A stretch of 64,000 nucleotides of DNA from Pseudomonas sp. UBA4617 (GCF_002386445.1 NZ_DGIR01000034.1:115361-179360), one strand, 5' to 3'. Positions 27,159 through 35,099 are shown, counted from the first letter of the stretch. The notes: a model not told the origin generated them from the letters alone. Numbers and translations: made by a program.

Positions 27159-28274
27159 TCAGATGTCGGGGTACCTGTACGTCAATGTCAAACCCACGAT
27201 CGTAGCGCTCGCATCGGCTTCGTGATCCTGCTGCCGTTCCTTGTACATCAGCGACAGGCGCAGGTCCCAGTACGGCGAAAACTCGCGGCTGGCCCACACG
27301 CTGTAGGTCTGCAGGGTGTTGGGCGTCTGCCCTTTGCTGTCCTGCCAGGCGGCATCGGCACCTACCCGGGTGCGCTCACCGAGCGCATAGCTCCATACAC
27401 CGCGCACCTGGTCCAGTTCCGCGAAGCCGCCTTCGGCGCTGGCTACCGTGCTGCGTTCGGCGGTGAAGCTGGCAAGCGCACGCACTCCGGTGTACAGCAA
27501 CGCGACACCACCCTCCCCGCGCCCGCCACCTTCGCTACCAGAGACCTGAGTGGCCCCCACGTGCGCATCGGCGCTGAAGCTTTCGGACAACTGATACTTC
27601 ACCCCGACCGCCGGGCTGTAACTGTTCGAGGCCGTCGCCGTCTGGTCCTGTTCGGGCTCGTAACGCCGGACACCGAAGCGGCTATACACATCAGCCCGCT
27701 CGCTCCAGGCGTAGGTCCAGGTGAACACGTTGCCCAGTTCCTCGTAACCCGTCAGCGTACTGATGTCATAACGGGCACGGTTGTAGGTGGTCTCGTTGCT
27801 CAACGTGCTGCGCTCGGTAACGGCCTGGCTCCAGTTGCCGCTCAAGGTATAGAGCTTCTGCGTGCCATCGGTGGTGACCACGCCGGTATCCAGCACCGTT
27901 CCCGACAACGTCGAGCTTTCGTTGTAACGTGCCAGCAGGCCAAAACGCCCGCGTTCGGTCTGGCGTTGCCAGCCCAGGCTCACATCAGGGTCCTCACGGT
28001 TGTCCACCACTGCCGTATCGGACGAGCGCATCACATGCATGCCCAGCCCCAACCGCAGTTCGTCACGATCGAAGGTGCCGATCAGGGTGTAATCGGGCGC
28101 GATGATCGTGCGCGTTATGCCCTTTTCTCCCGACGACAGCAGCAACGGGTTGCTGTCATATTCGACCGAAGTTGGTACCACTACCGTCGACTGCCAATTT
28201 GCCGCCAGCACCGCGTCCGTAAATGGCAATACCAGGATTGCAGTTGCAATGCGAGTTGTTCTAAGAAGAGGCAT
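27159..28274 (-). CDS. Outer-membrane beta-barrel protein of the exopolysaccharide export operon
   Basis: A 371-residue exported protein. The signal peptide ends VLA before ANWQST. The rest alternates polar and hydrophobic residues with many aromatic girdles and ends in LTLTYRYPDI, typical of an outer-membrane beta-barrel. It sits between wza and the chain-length protein, where exosortase-associated polysaccharide operons carry an unnamed barrel family. It may guide or anchor the polymer at the outer membrane. No enzymatic motif is visible. Confidence 0.75.
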   Translation of the reverse strand: MPLLRTTRIATAILVLPFTDAVLAANWQSTVVVPTSVEYDSNPLLLSSGEKGITRTIIAPDYTLIGTFDRDELRLGLGMHVMRSSDTAVVDNREDPDVSLGWQRQTERGRFGLLARYNESSTLSGTVLDTGVVTTDGTQKLYTLSGNWSQAVTERSTLSNETTYNRARYDISTLTGYEELGNVFTWTYAWSERADVYSRFGVRRYEPEQDQTATASNSYSPAVGVKYQLSESFSADAHVGATQVSGSEGGGRGEGGVALLYTGVRALASFTAERSTVASAEGGFAELDQVRGVWSYALGERTRVGADAAWQDSKGQTPNTLQTYSVWASREFSPYWDLRLSLMYKERQQDHEADASATIVGLTLTYRYPDI

Positions 28275-28298
28275 CAAATGTTCTTATTAAAGGCGAGA

Positions 28299-28853
28299 TC
28301 AAGGAACGACCAGCGTATCGCCAGCCTGAAGTTGGATGTTGGTAGACATATCCCTGCCAGACACCAGGTCTTTATATCGCACAGGCAGTATTTTTTGGGA
28401 AGTGCCGGTACCGCGCACCACCTTGATTTCGCTTTCATCGGCAAACTTGTCGAGGCCACCCGACATGCTCAGCGCCTGCAGCACTGCGGTAGGGCCGGCC
28501 ATTTGTACCGGCCCGGGCTTGATGACTTTGCCTTGTACATAGACCAGGTTGCCGGCGATGCTCTTGACGACAACGCTGACGTTCGGGTCGGGGAGGAATT
28601 TTTCGAGTTTGGCGGCAACTTGTTTTTCAACCGCCGTCACATCCAGTCCGGCAACTTCGATGCGCCCGGCCAGAGGGAAAGTGATACTGCCATCGGGCAA
28701 TACGGTGGCTTCCTGACGCAGGCTGTCTTCCTGCCACACCGAAACCATCACCACATCGCCGGGGCTGAGCAGGTAGGTACTGTTCGGCTCGGCATTGCCG
28801 GCACCAGACCAAACCGCCAACAGGCAAAGCACGGCAAACATTGAACGCAGCAT
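28299..28853 (-). CDS. Wza-type polysaccharide export protein (short form)
   Basis: A 184-residue periplasmic/outer-membrane export protein. The signal peptide ends GNA; there is no lipobox cysteine. A Poly_export domain begins YLLSPGDVVMVSVWQ and includes VLPDGSITFPLAG; an SLBB domain follows (VYVQGKVIKPGPVQM). It lacks the C-terminal amphipathic helix that forms the outer-membrane pore in E. coli Wza (379 residues), so the barrel protein encoded next may supply the exit. GGAGG precedes the ATG. Confidence 0.9.
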   Translation of the reverse strand: MLRSMFAVLCLLAVWSGAGNAEPNSTYLLSPGDVVMVSVWQEDSLRQEATVLPDGSITFPLAGRIEVAGLDVTAVEKQVAAKLEKFLPDPNVSVVVKSIAGNLVYVQGKVIKPGPVQMAGPTAVLQALSMSGGLDKFADESEIKVVRGTGTSQKILPVRYKDLVSGRDMSTNIQLQAGDTLVVP

Positions 28854-28993
28854 GAGGGTCCCTCCGGCCCAAAGGCCCGACGAAGAGCACTGAATGAGAA
28901 CAGCCCGCCAACTCTCGCTCCGCTTTGCGGCCTACACCCGCCGCGACGGCCTCACCTTCCTTGACGCCCTTACCTTGACGCTGTGCAGCCTGA

Positions 28994-29010
28994 GTTGCAT
29001 TGTTTGCAAC
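28994..29010. promoter_or_regulatory. Inverted repeat GTTGCA-N5-TGCAAC, candidate operator
   Basis: A perfect 6+6 dyad sits in the wza leader about 25 bp downstream of the predicted -10 element, well placed for a repressor or roadblock. Its regulator is not identifiable from the window. Confidence 0.4.
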
Positions 29011-29034
29011 CATGGACCTTCAGGGGCTACTGGC

Positions 29035-29062
29035 AATATAGCAACGGTTGGCAAATTGACAA
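29035..29062 (-). promoter_or_regulatory. Sigma-70-type promoter of the wza export operon
   Basis: On the minus strand TTGTCA (29062-29057) and TATATT (29040-29035) are separated by 16 bp, each matching five of six consensus bases. Transcription would begin near 29027, giving a leader of about 170 nt before wza. It lies just downstream of the 58-residue gene, so the export operon can be expressed separately. Confidence 0.55.
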
Positions 29063-29079
29063 GGAAGCCCGCGGCAGGC

Positions 29080-29256
29080 TCAGATTTTCCTTCTATTGGC
29101 GACCGCCACAAAACCCACGACAGCAAAGGCAAACAACCAACCTGCGGTTGAAACAGGCATGATACTGTTCTGGTTGATGTACAAATCCGCAGCGCGCGCC
29201 GCGCCACTTAACAACGCCAGCAAAAACATCGCCTTGATTATCAGAGCCGTGCGCAT
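29080..29256 (-). CDS. 58-residue secreted protein with PEP-CTERM-like C-terminus
   Basis: This gene has an excellent ribosome site (AAAGGAGGGG, five bases before ATG). The protein starts with a signal peptide, MRTALIIKAMFLLALLSGAARA, split here as a charged start and a hydrophobic core ending ARA. About ten polar residues follow (ADLYINQNSI). It ends with a proline-led motif PVSTAGWLF, a hydrophobic helix and a terminal basic cluster NRRKI. That tripartite tail resembles exosortase sorting signals of the PEP-CTERM type. It is transcribed towards wza and is the first gene of the export region. No exosortase gene is in the window. Function unknown. Confidence 0.7.
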   Translation of the reverse strand: MRTALIIKAMFLLALLSGAARAADLYINQNSIMPVSTAGWLFAFAVVGFVAVANRRKI

Positions 29257-29276
29257 ACGCCCCTCCTTTAAAGAGG

Positions 29277-29389
29277 AAATTCAATGAGTTATTGGCGTGG
29301 TGTTGCGGGAGTTGTTGGGCTGTTGAATTGAGCTTATGAGCACAAACCCACTGCGTCAATGATCCGACACAATAATAAAATTCAATGAG
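29277..29389. repeat. 12-bp direct repeat flanking the microprotein promoter
   Basis: AAATTCAATGAG occurs at 29277-29288 and 29378-29389, 101 bp apart, on either side of the candidate promoter for the 58-residue gene. It could mark two sites for one regulator. The rest of the 249-bp spacer up to 29505 shows nothing else I can assign. Confidence 0.4.
29331..29359 (-). promoter_or_regulatory. Candidate promoter for the 58-residue protein gene
   Basis: On the minus strand TTGACG (29359-29354) is followed after 17 bp by TAAGCT (29336-29331). The -35 is strong, the -10 weak. It lies about 75 bp before the start codon. Confidence 0.35.
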
Positions 29390-29505
29390 CACATGGTCGA
29401 CTCGTCAAAATACCGACAGGCAGATTGTGCGTGAGCGTGTGCCCTAGCTGGCGGCAACGTTTCATCGGTGAGAACAGCCGAAGCCTGGACACAAGGCCCC
29501 GTCGT

Positions 29506-30048
29506 TCATTCCTCGGTGTGGTGTACAACAACCAGCAATTGCGCCGGCAGTGGCCCCACCGAGCGTAACCGGTGCGGGGTCTGAGCGTTGAAATGCAGGG
29601 CATCGCCTTGCTCCAGCAGGACCCGCTCGTTCATGAAATCCACTTCTACCTGCCCACTATGGACAAACAGGAACTCCTCGCCCAGGTGTTCCTTGAATGT
29701 GGGGTCGCTGAACTCGAGCGGCGGCTGGATCAGGAACGGCAACAGGCTGCGTTGCCCCACCTGGCTGGTCAGGGCCGCGTAGCCCGGCCCGGCCCCGTCG
29801 CCCACCAGGGCCTGACGCTCGGCATGGCGCACCAGGCTGTAGCGGCCCGGGCCGGCCTGTTCTTCGGCGAACAGTTCTTCGACATTGACGTTGAGCGCCC
29901 GCGCCAGTTTCAGCGCGGCGGCGATAGACGGTGTGTTCAGGCCACGCTCGACCTTGGACAGGTAACTCTTGGTCATGGCGGTCTTTTCGGCCAGTGTTTC
30001 CAGGGTCATCCCCAGTTTCTTGCGCAGCAGTTTCAATCGAATAGACAT
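29506..30048 (-). CDS. XRE-family regulator with C-terminal cupin domain
   Basis: A 180-residue regulator. The helix-turn-helix spans about residues 6-60 (MTLETLAEKTAMTKSYLSKVERG), and a cupin sensor domain follows (HLGEEFLFVHSGQVEV, LEQGDALHFNAQTPHR). Such proteins usually sense small metabolites. The frame is open upstream, but MSIRLKLLRKKLG is where the family starts. It is last in line behind the acetoacetate transporter and probably controls that cluster. Confidence 0.88.
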   Translation of the reverse strand: MSIRLKLLRKKLGMTLETLAEKTAMTKSYLSKVERGLNTPSIAAALKLARALNVNVEELFAEEQAGPGRYSLVRHAERQALVGDGAGPGYAALTSQVGQRSLLPFLIQPPLEFSDPTFKEHLGEEFLFVHSGQVEVDFMNERVLLEQGDALHFNAQTPHRLRSVGPLPAQLLVVVHHTEE

Positions 30049-30110
30049 GTGACGCGGGTTTCCCAGGCGAAGGCGGCCTGGCAATGATACGTGTACTGCC
30101 GAGGAAATGC

Positions 30111-30131
30111 TGGGGCTGCTACGCAGCCCCA
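30111..30131 (-). terminator. Hairpin after atoE
   Basis: TGGGGCTGC-tac-GCAGCCCCA forms a nine-bp stem 17 bp beyond the atoE stop, between atoE and the XRE gene. There is no clear U-tract, so termination may be partial. Confidence 0.55.
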
Positions 30132-30147
30132 CACCTGCTGTCGAACT

Positions 30148-31566
30148 TCATGGCATGACCGGCGGCACATATTGCAGTGTGGTACCCAGCGCCCACAGCA
30201 GCACCAGCACCAGCGGCACATGCACCAGCAACTGCACGAACGAGAAGCCGATCAGGTCACGTGCCTTGAGCCCCAGCACACCCAGCAGGGGCAGCATGTA
30301 GAACGGGTTGATCAGGTTCGGCAACGCCTCGGCGGCGTTGTAGATCTGCACCGCCCAGCCGAGGTGGTACTGCAGGTCGTTGGCCACCAGCATCACGTAG
30401 GGTGCCTCGATGATCCACTTGCCGCCCCCGGAGGGGATGAAGAAGCCCAGCACTGCCGAATACACCCCCATCAGCACGGCGTAGGTGTCATGCGTGGCAA
30501 CCTGGGTGAAGAACACGGAAATGTGGTGGGCCAGGGTCTGTTCATCGACGCCCTTTACCTGGGTGAGGATGGCCGCGATCGAGCCATACAGCGGGAACTG
30601 GATCAACACCCCGGTGGTAGTCGGGACCGCACGGGCCACTGCATCGAGGAAGCTGCGCGGGCGCCAGTGCAGCAAGGCACCGAGCATGATGAACAACAGG
30701 TTGTAGGTATTCAGCCCGGAGATGGCGGTAATTGCCGGTTTGCTGGCGAACTCCTGGTACAGCCAGCCGGCAGCCAGCGCCACCAGCAGCAGGATCAGGA
30801 TCGGGCTGTGCTCCAGCCACTCGCCCGGACGGGTGCGCTGCGGCGCCGGTGGCGCGCTGAAGCTGGGGTCGACCCCGCAGTCCTGGGCGCTGCGCGCGCT
30901 GTTCGGCCCTGGCGCGGTGGCGTAGGCGATGACCAGCGAGACCACCACCAGCGCGGCCAGCATCACCCCGGACTGCCAGAGAAAGATGGTTTCGGTGAAC
31001 GGGATCACCCCGGTAATCGACAGGATCGAGGGTGGCAGGCTGGCCGGGTTGGCCTGCAGTTGCGCAGCCGAAGACGACAGGCCCAGTGCCCAGACGGCGC
31101 CCAGCCCCAGGTAGGCGGCGGCGCCGGCAGCGCGGTAGTCCATCTGCAGTTCGGTACGCCGCGCCAGAGCGCGCACCAGCAGGCCGCCGAACACCAGCGA
31201 CAGGCCCCAGTTGAGCAGCGAGGCCAGCATCGAGATCAGCGCCACCCAGCACACCGCAGAGCGGCCATTGCCGGGAATGCGCGCCAGGCGGTCGATCAGC
31301 CGTGCGGCGGGCGGCGAACTGGCCACCACGTAGCCGCCGATGACCACGAAGGCCATTTGCATGGTGAACGGGATCAGGCTCCAGAAGCCATCGCCAAAGG
31401 CCTTGGCGGTATCGGTCGGTTTGGCGCCCATGGCCAGCGCGCCGATGCACACCAGCAGCACTGCCAGAGCAGCAAACACCCAGGAGTCAGGGAACCAGCG
31501 TTCGGCCCAGTTGGAGCAGCGCAAGGCAAAGCGGGCGGAGCGACTGTCTTGGATTTCAGCGGCCAC
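30148..31566 (-). CDS. atoE: Short-chain fatty acid transporter (AtoE family)
   Basis: A 472-residue inner-membrane permease with about 11-12 helices. The N-terminal WAERWFPDSWVFAALAVLLV, GGYVVASSPPAARLIDRLA and the later FFIPSGGGKWIIEAPYVM match the AtoE family, which imports acetoacetate or butyrate. The start is GTG with AGAGGAA at a good distance. It follows scoAB in the same direction, consistent with uptake linked to CoA activation. Confidence 0.92.
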   Translation of the reverse strand: MAAEIQDSRSARFALRCSNWAERWFPDSWVFAALAVLLVCIGALAMGAKPTDTAKAFGDGFWSLIPFTMQMAFVVIGGYVVASSPPAARLIDRLARIPGNGRSAVCWVALISMLASLLNWGLSLVFGGLLVRALARRTELQMDYRAAGAAAYLGLGAVWALGLSSSAAQLQANPASLPPSILSITGVIPFTETIFLWQSGVMLAALVVVSLVIAYATAPGPNSARSAQDCGVDPSFSAPPAPQRTRPGEWLEHSPILILLLVALAAGWLYQEFASKPAITAISGLNTYNLLFIMLGALLHWRPRSFLDAVARAVPTTTGVLIQFPLYGSIAAILTQVKGVDEQTLAHHISVFFTQVATHDTYAVLMGVYSAVLGFFIPSGGGKWIIEAPYVMLVANDLQYHLGWAVQIYNAAEALPNLINPFYMLPLLGVLGLKARDLIGFSFVQLLVHVPLVLVLLWALGTTLQYVPPVMP

Positions 31567-31615
31567 GGTTCAATTCCTCTTGTTGGTATTATCGGAAACA
31601 TCAGCAAACGCAAAA

Positions 31616-31740
31616 CCCCTGTAGCAACGGCCTTGTGTCGCCAGAGGGCCGCGAAGCGGCCCCCTCGATCTCGGCGTCGATGCCAAAATCGCGGGGCTGC
31701 GTCGCAGCCCTCTGGCGGCACAAGGCCGCTGTTACAGGGG
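31616..31740. repeat. 125-bp cloverleaf-forming repeat between scoB and atoE
   Basis: Outer arms (about 31629-31650 and 31705-31726) match as reverse complements at 21 of 22 positions, from CGGCCTTGTGTCGCCAGAGG to its partner. Inside are two further hairpins, GGGCCGC-gaa-GCGGCCC and GGGGCTGC-gtc-GCAGCCC. The ends, CCCCTGTAGC and TTACAGGGG, extend the symmetry. A shorter relative is at 4657-4760. In the scoAB-atoE transcript it could dampen atoE expression. Confidence 0.7.
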
Positions 31741-31757
31741 CAATGTGCGGCGAATGC

Positions 31758-32414
31758 CTAGAAGGTCATTTCCTTCACGTCATCCGGTACGATCAGCTTG
31801 CCTGCGGTCTTCTCGATGATTTCTTCAACGCTCACCCCCGGCGCGGTTTCGCGCAGGATGAAGGCGCCGTCTTCGATTTCCAGGTAGGCCAGGTCGGTCA
31901 GCACCTTGCGGATGCAGCCGGCACCGGTCAGCGGCAAGCTGCACTGCGGCAGCAGCTTGGACTCGCCGTCCTTGGAGGCGTGGGTCATGGTGACGATGAT
32001 GTTCTCGGCACCGGCTACCAGGTCCATGGCGCCGCCCATGCCCTTCACCAGCTTGCCCGGAATCATCCACGAGGCGATGTTGCCGTGCACGTCCACCTCG
32101 AAGGCACCGAGCACGGTCAGGTCGACGTGGCCGCCACGGATCATGGCGAAGGATTGCGCCGAGTCGAAGATCGAGGCGCCACGACGGGCGGTGACGGTCT
32201 GCTTGCCGGCGTTGATCATGTCGGCATCCAGGGTGCTTTCAGTCGGAAACTCGCCCATGCCGAGCAGGCCGTTTTCCGATTGCAGCATGACATCCATGTC
32301 GGCGGGCACATAGTTGGCCACCAAGGTCGGAATGCCGATACCAAGGTTGACGTAGTAGCCGTCTTTCAATTCACGGGCGACGCGTTGCGCCATCTGTTCG
32401 CGGGTCAGTGCCAT
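31758..32414 (-). CDS. scoB: 3-oxoacid CoA-transferase subunit B
   Basis: The 218-residue beta subunit of succinyl-CoA:3-ketoacid CoA-transferase, which activates acetoacetate. The catalytic glutamate lies in QSENGLLGMG (about residue 47). GGHVDLTVLGAFEVD and WMIPGKLVKGMGGAMDLV are family signatures. The 35-bp gap to scoA contains a Crc motif and a purine-rich ribosome site. Confidence 0.94.
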   Translation of the reverse strand: MALTREQMAQRVARELKDGYYVNLGIGIPTLVANYVPADMDVMLQSENGLLGMGEFPTESTLDADMINAGKQTVTARRGASIFDSAQSFAMIRGGHVDLTVLGAFEVDVHGNIASWMIPGKLVKGMGGAMDLVAGAENIIVTMTHASKDGESKLLPQCSLPLTGAGCIRKVLTDLAYLEIEDGAFILRETAPGVSVEEIIEKTAGKLIVPDDVKEMTF

Positions 32415-32427
32415 GGTCAGGGTCTCT

Positions 32428-32435
32428 TTGTTGTT
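32428..32435 (-). promoter_or_regulatory. Crc/Hfq motif AACAACAA before scoB
   Basis: AACAACAA on the coding (minus) strand matches the AAnAAnAA motif exactly and sits about 13 nt before the scoB ATG, next to the ribosome site. This fits catabolite repression of acetoacetate use. Confidence 0.5.
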
Positions 32436-32449
32436 CTGCTGGACGGCGC

Positions 32450-33148
32450 TCAGGCCTTGACGGTGCGCTTTTCGATACGCTTCTCGAAGGTGCCGACGAT
32501 GACGCGGTCGACGTAGATGCCCGGGGTATGGATTTCGCTGGGCAGCAGCACGCCGGGTTCGACGATCTCTTCCACTTCGACCACGGTGATCTTGCCGGCG
32601 GTGGCTGCCAGCGGGTTGAAGTTTTGCGCGGTGTTGCGGTACACCACGTTGCCATAGTGGTCGGCCTTCCAGCCCTTGACGATGGCGAAGTCACCGGTGA
32701 TGGATTGTTCGAGGATGTACTTGCGGCCGTTGAACTCGCGCACTTCCTTGCCTTCGGCTACCGGGGTGCCGTAGCCGGTGGCCGTGTAGAAGGCCGGGAT
32801 GCCGGCACCGCCAGCACGCATCTTCTCGGCGAGGGTGCCTTGCGGGGTCAGTTCCACTTCCAGCTCGCCGCTGAGCAGCTGGCGTTCGAATTCGGCGTTC
32901 TCGCCTACGTACGAGGCAATCATCTTGCGAATCTGCCGGTCTTCCAGCAGCACGCCAAGGCCGAAACCATCGACGCCGCAGTTGTTGGAGACCACGGTCA
33001 GGCCCTTGACGCCACGCCGCTTGATTTCGCTGATGAGGTTTTCCGGGATGCCGCACAGGCCAAAACCGCCTGCCAGTACCGTCATGTTGTCGGTCAGGCC
33101 TTCGAGGGCCTGCTCATAGGTTGCAACGCGCTTGTCCAGTCCGGCCAT
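32450..33148 (-). CDS. scoA: 3-oxoacid CoA-transferase subunit A
   Basis: The 232-residue alpha subunit. It begins MAGLDKRVATYEQALEGL and has the family motif AGGFGLCGIPENLI and SNNCGVDGFGLGVLL. With scoB it forms the heteromeric transferase moving CoA from succinyl-CoA to acetoacetate. The frame stays open 126 bases upstream, but conserved sequence begins at this ATG. It is divergent from a LysR gene. Confidence 0.94.
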   Translation of the reverse strand: MAGLDKRVATYEQALEGLTDNMTVLAGGFGLCGIPENLISEIKRRGVKGLTVVSNNCGVDGFGLGVLLEDRQIRKMIASYVGENAEFERQLLSGELEVELTPQGTLAEKMRAGGAGIPAFYTATGYGTPVAEGKEVREFNGRKYILEQSITGDFAIVKGWKADHYGNVVYRNTAQNFNPLAATAGKITVVEVEEIVEPGVLLPSEIHTPGIYVDRVIVGTFEKRIEKRTVKA

Positions 33149-33245
33149 GCTGATCCGCCTTTTGTAGTTGTTGAACCGACGAGGCTGTCGGTGAGCGTGT
33201 GACGACATCTTCACCGCAAGCGACTGATTTGTTAATTTTGTTTTC

Positions 33246-33258
33246 ATCATCGATTGAT
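33246..33258. promoter_or_regulatory. Dyad ATCA-N5-TGAT, candidate LysR operator
   Basis: ATCATCGATTGAT in the 140-bp divergent spacer has symmetric ATCA/TGAT arms in an A/T-rich stretch, as expected for a LysR-type site controlling scoA and the regulator itself. Confidence 0.4.
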
Positions 33259-33288
33259 AATTTTTGCAAAACAACCAGCAGGCCAGTC

Positions 33289-34194
33289 ATGAACGTCAAG
33301 CAACTGCGTGCCTTTGTCACGGTGGCCAAGTACCAGAGCTTCGCCCAGGCCGGTGAACACCTGCATGTCTCGCAACCGGCCCTGAGCCTGACCATCAAGG
33401 CCCTGGAAGAAAACCTGGGGGGGGCCCTGCTCAGCCGTACCACCCGCAGCGTCAGCCTGACTGCCGAGGGCGAGGTGCTGTTGCCGCTGGCCCGGCGCCT
33501 GCTGGCCGACTGGGACGACACCGAAGAGATGCTGCGCCAGCGCTTCACCCTGCAACTGGGCCGGGTGTCGGTGGCGGCCATGCCGGCCTTCGCTGGCAAC
33601 CTGCTGCCGCATTCGCTCAAGGTGTTTCGCCAGCGCTACCCGAAGGTCAACGTCACCGTGCACGATGTGATCAACGAGCAGGTACTGGAACTGGTGCGCC
33701 ATCGCCGCGTCGAACTGGGCATCGGCTTCGAGCCGGACAACATCGATGGCCTGGACTTTCACCCGCTGTACATGGACCGCTTCGTCGCCGTGGTGCCTGC
33801 CGACTCGCCCCTGGCCCGATTGCCCCAGGTCAGCTGGGTGCAACTGCTGGCCGAAGACTTCGTGGCCCTGCAGCGCCCATCGGCGGTGCGCCTGTTGATG
33901 GAGCAGAACGTGGCGGCACGGCACGGCAAACTGGCGGTGGCGTTCGAAAGCCACCAGCTTTCGACGATCGGCCGCATGGTTGCCAGCGGCCTGGGGGTAA
34001 GTGCCGTACCGGCGCTGTGCATCAACCAGATGCAGGAGCTGGGTGCCCGCTGCGTGCCCCTGGTCGAGCCGACGGTCGAACGCCGCATTGGTGTGATTGC
34101 CCTCAGCGAGCACAGGCTTTCCACGGCGGCGCAGGCGCTGCTCGAGGTGTTGCTTTCCAATACCCGCATTCCGGAGGTGACATGCGTTACATGA
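33289..34194 (+). CDS. LysR-family transcriptional regulator
   Basis: A 301-residue LysR-type protein. The helix-turn-helix is at about residues 1-60 (MNVKQLRAFVTVAKYQSFAQAGEHLHVSQPALS), then a periplasmic-binding-protein-like effector domain. It is divergent from scoAB-atoE and so probably regulates acetoacetate catabolism. Its last 13 bases overlap the aldo/keto reductase gene, whose ribosome site lies inside this coding region. The frame continues upstream, but the conserved start is this ATG. Confidence 0.88.
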   Translation: MNVKQLRAFVTVAKYQSFAQAGEHLHVSQPALSLTIKALEENLGGALLSRTTRSVSLTAEGEVLLPLARRLLADWDDTEEMLRQRFTLQLGRVSVAAMPAFAGNLLPHSLKVFRQRYPKVNVTVHDVINEQVLELVRHRRVELGIGFEPDNIDGLDFHPLYMDRFVAVVPADSPLARLPQVSWVQLLAEDFVALQRPSAVRLLMEQNVAARHGKLAVAFESHQLSTIGRMVASGLGVSAVPALCINQMQELGARCVPLVEPTVERRIGVIALSEHRLSTAAQALLEVLLSNTRIPEVTCVT

Positions 34195-35003
34195 CACTGG
34201 CAGGTTCGAGCGTTCCGGCCATCGGCCAGGGCACCTGGTACATGGGTGAAGATCCAGGCCGCCGGGCGGCCGAGGTGGCGGCGCTGCAACAAGGCATCGA
34301 GCTTGGCCTGAGCCTGATCGACACCGCCGAGATGTATGCCGAAGGCGGCGCGGAAACGGTCGTTGGCCAGGCCATTGCCGGGCGCCGTGACCAGGTGTTC
34401 CTGGTCAGCAAGGTCTACCCGCACAATGCCAGCCGGCGCGGCATGGCAGCCGCCTGCGAACGCAGCCTTGCGCGCCTGGGCACCGATTGCATCGATTTGT
34501 ACCTGCTGCACTGGCGGGGCCAGCACCCGCTGGAAGAAACTGTCGATGCATTCGAGCGCTTGCGCGAGCAAGGCAAGATCAGGCGCTGGGGCGTGTCCAA
34601 CTTCGATGTCGACGACCTGCGCGAATTGCACAACCCCGATTGCGCGACCAATCAGGTGTTGTACAACCCGGCCCAGCGCGGCATCGAGTTCGACTTGTTG
34701 CCGTGGTGCAAACAGCGCGCCCTGCCGACCATGGCTTATTGCCCGCTGGCCCAGGCTGGGCGCCTTTTGCAGCACCCGGTGCTGGCGCAAATCGGTGAGC
34801 GACACGGCGCCACGGCGGCCCAGGTCAGCCTGGCCTGGGTGACCCGCAACGACGGGGTGATCGCCATCCCCAAGGCCGTGACACCCGAGCATGTGCGGCT
34901 GAATGCGGCGGCGGGTTCGCTGACCTTGAGCAGCGAGGACCTGCGGGCGATCGACCGCGCGTTCCCGCCGCCGACGCGCAAGCAGCACCTGGCGATGGTC
35001 TAG
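34182..35003 (+). CDS. Aldo/keto reductase
   Basis: A 273-residue NADPH-dependent reductase. It begins with a beta hairpin, then GTWYMGEDPGRRAAEVAALQQGIELG; the catalytic residues lie in SLIDTAEMYAEGGAE (Asp and Tyr), VSKVYPHNA (Lys) and LLHWRG (His). The substrate is unknown. GGAGGTGAC sits directly before the ATG. It overlaps the LysR gene by 13 bp, so it is probably co-transcribed with and translationally linked to it. Confidence 0.9.
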   Translation: MRYMTLAGSSVPAIGQGTWYMGEDPGRRAAEVAALQQGIELGLSLIDTAEMYAEGGAETVVGQAIAGRRDQVFLVSKVYPHNASRRGMAAACERSLARLGTDCIDLYLLHWRGQHPLEETVDAFERLREQGKIRRWGVSNFDVDDLRELHNPDCATNQVLYNPAQRGIEFDLLPWCKQRALPTMAYCPLAQAGRLLQHPVLAQIGERHGATAAQVSLAWVTRNDGVIAIPKAVTPEHVRLNAAAGSLTLSSEDLRAIDRAFPPPTRKQHLAMV

Positions 35004-35029
35004 CGACAGGCATGAATCGAACGCGATCC

Positions 35030-35085
35030 TTGTAGGAGCGGTCACCACGTCACCTGCTTCGGGGATAAATCCGCTCCTACGGGGT
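35030..35085. repeat. REP-like hairpin between the aldo/keto reductase and dnaE2
   Basis: TGTAGGAGCGG (35031-35041) and CCGCTCCTACG (35071-35081) are complementary arms around a GC-rich loop, the flank sequence common to P. putida intergenic repeats. It separates two converging genes and may end both transcripts. Confidence 0.7.
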
Positions 35086-35099
35086 ACCCGTAAAGTGCT

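Noticed and set aside
28894..29151. Plus-strand frame of 85 codons opposite the wza leader and microprotein gene
   Set aside because: No ribosome site and no protein-like pattern. The minus-strand 58-residue frame has a strong ribosome site and signal peptide.
29277..29389. FleQ-type boxes in the spacer before the PEP-CTERM-like gene
   Set aside because: CTCATTGAATTT matches only about eight of thirteen fixed positions of the FleQ consensus as I recall it, so I list only the direct repeat.
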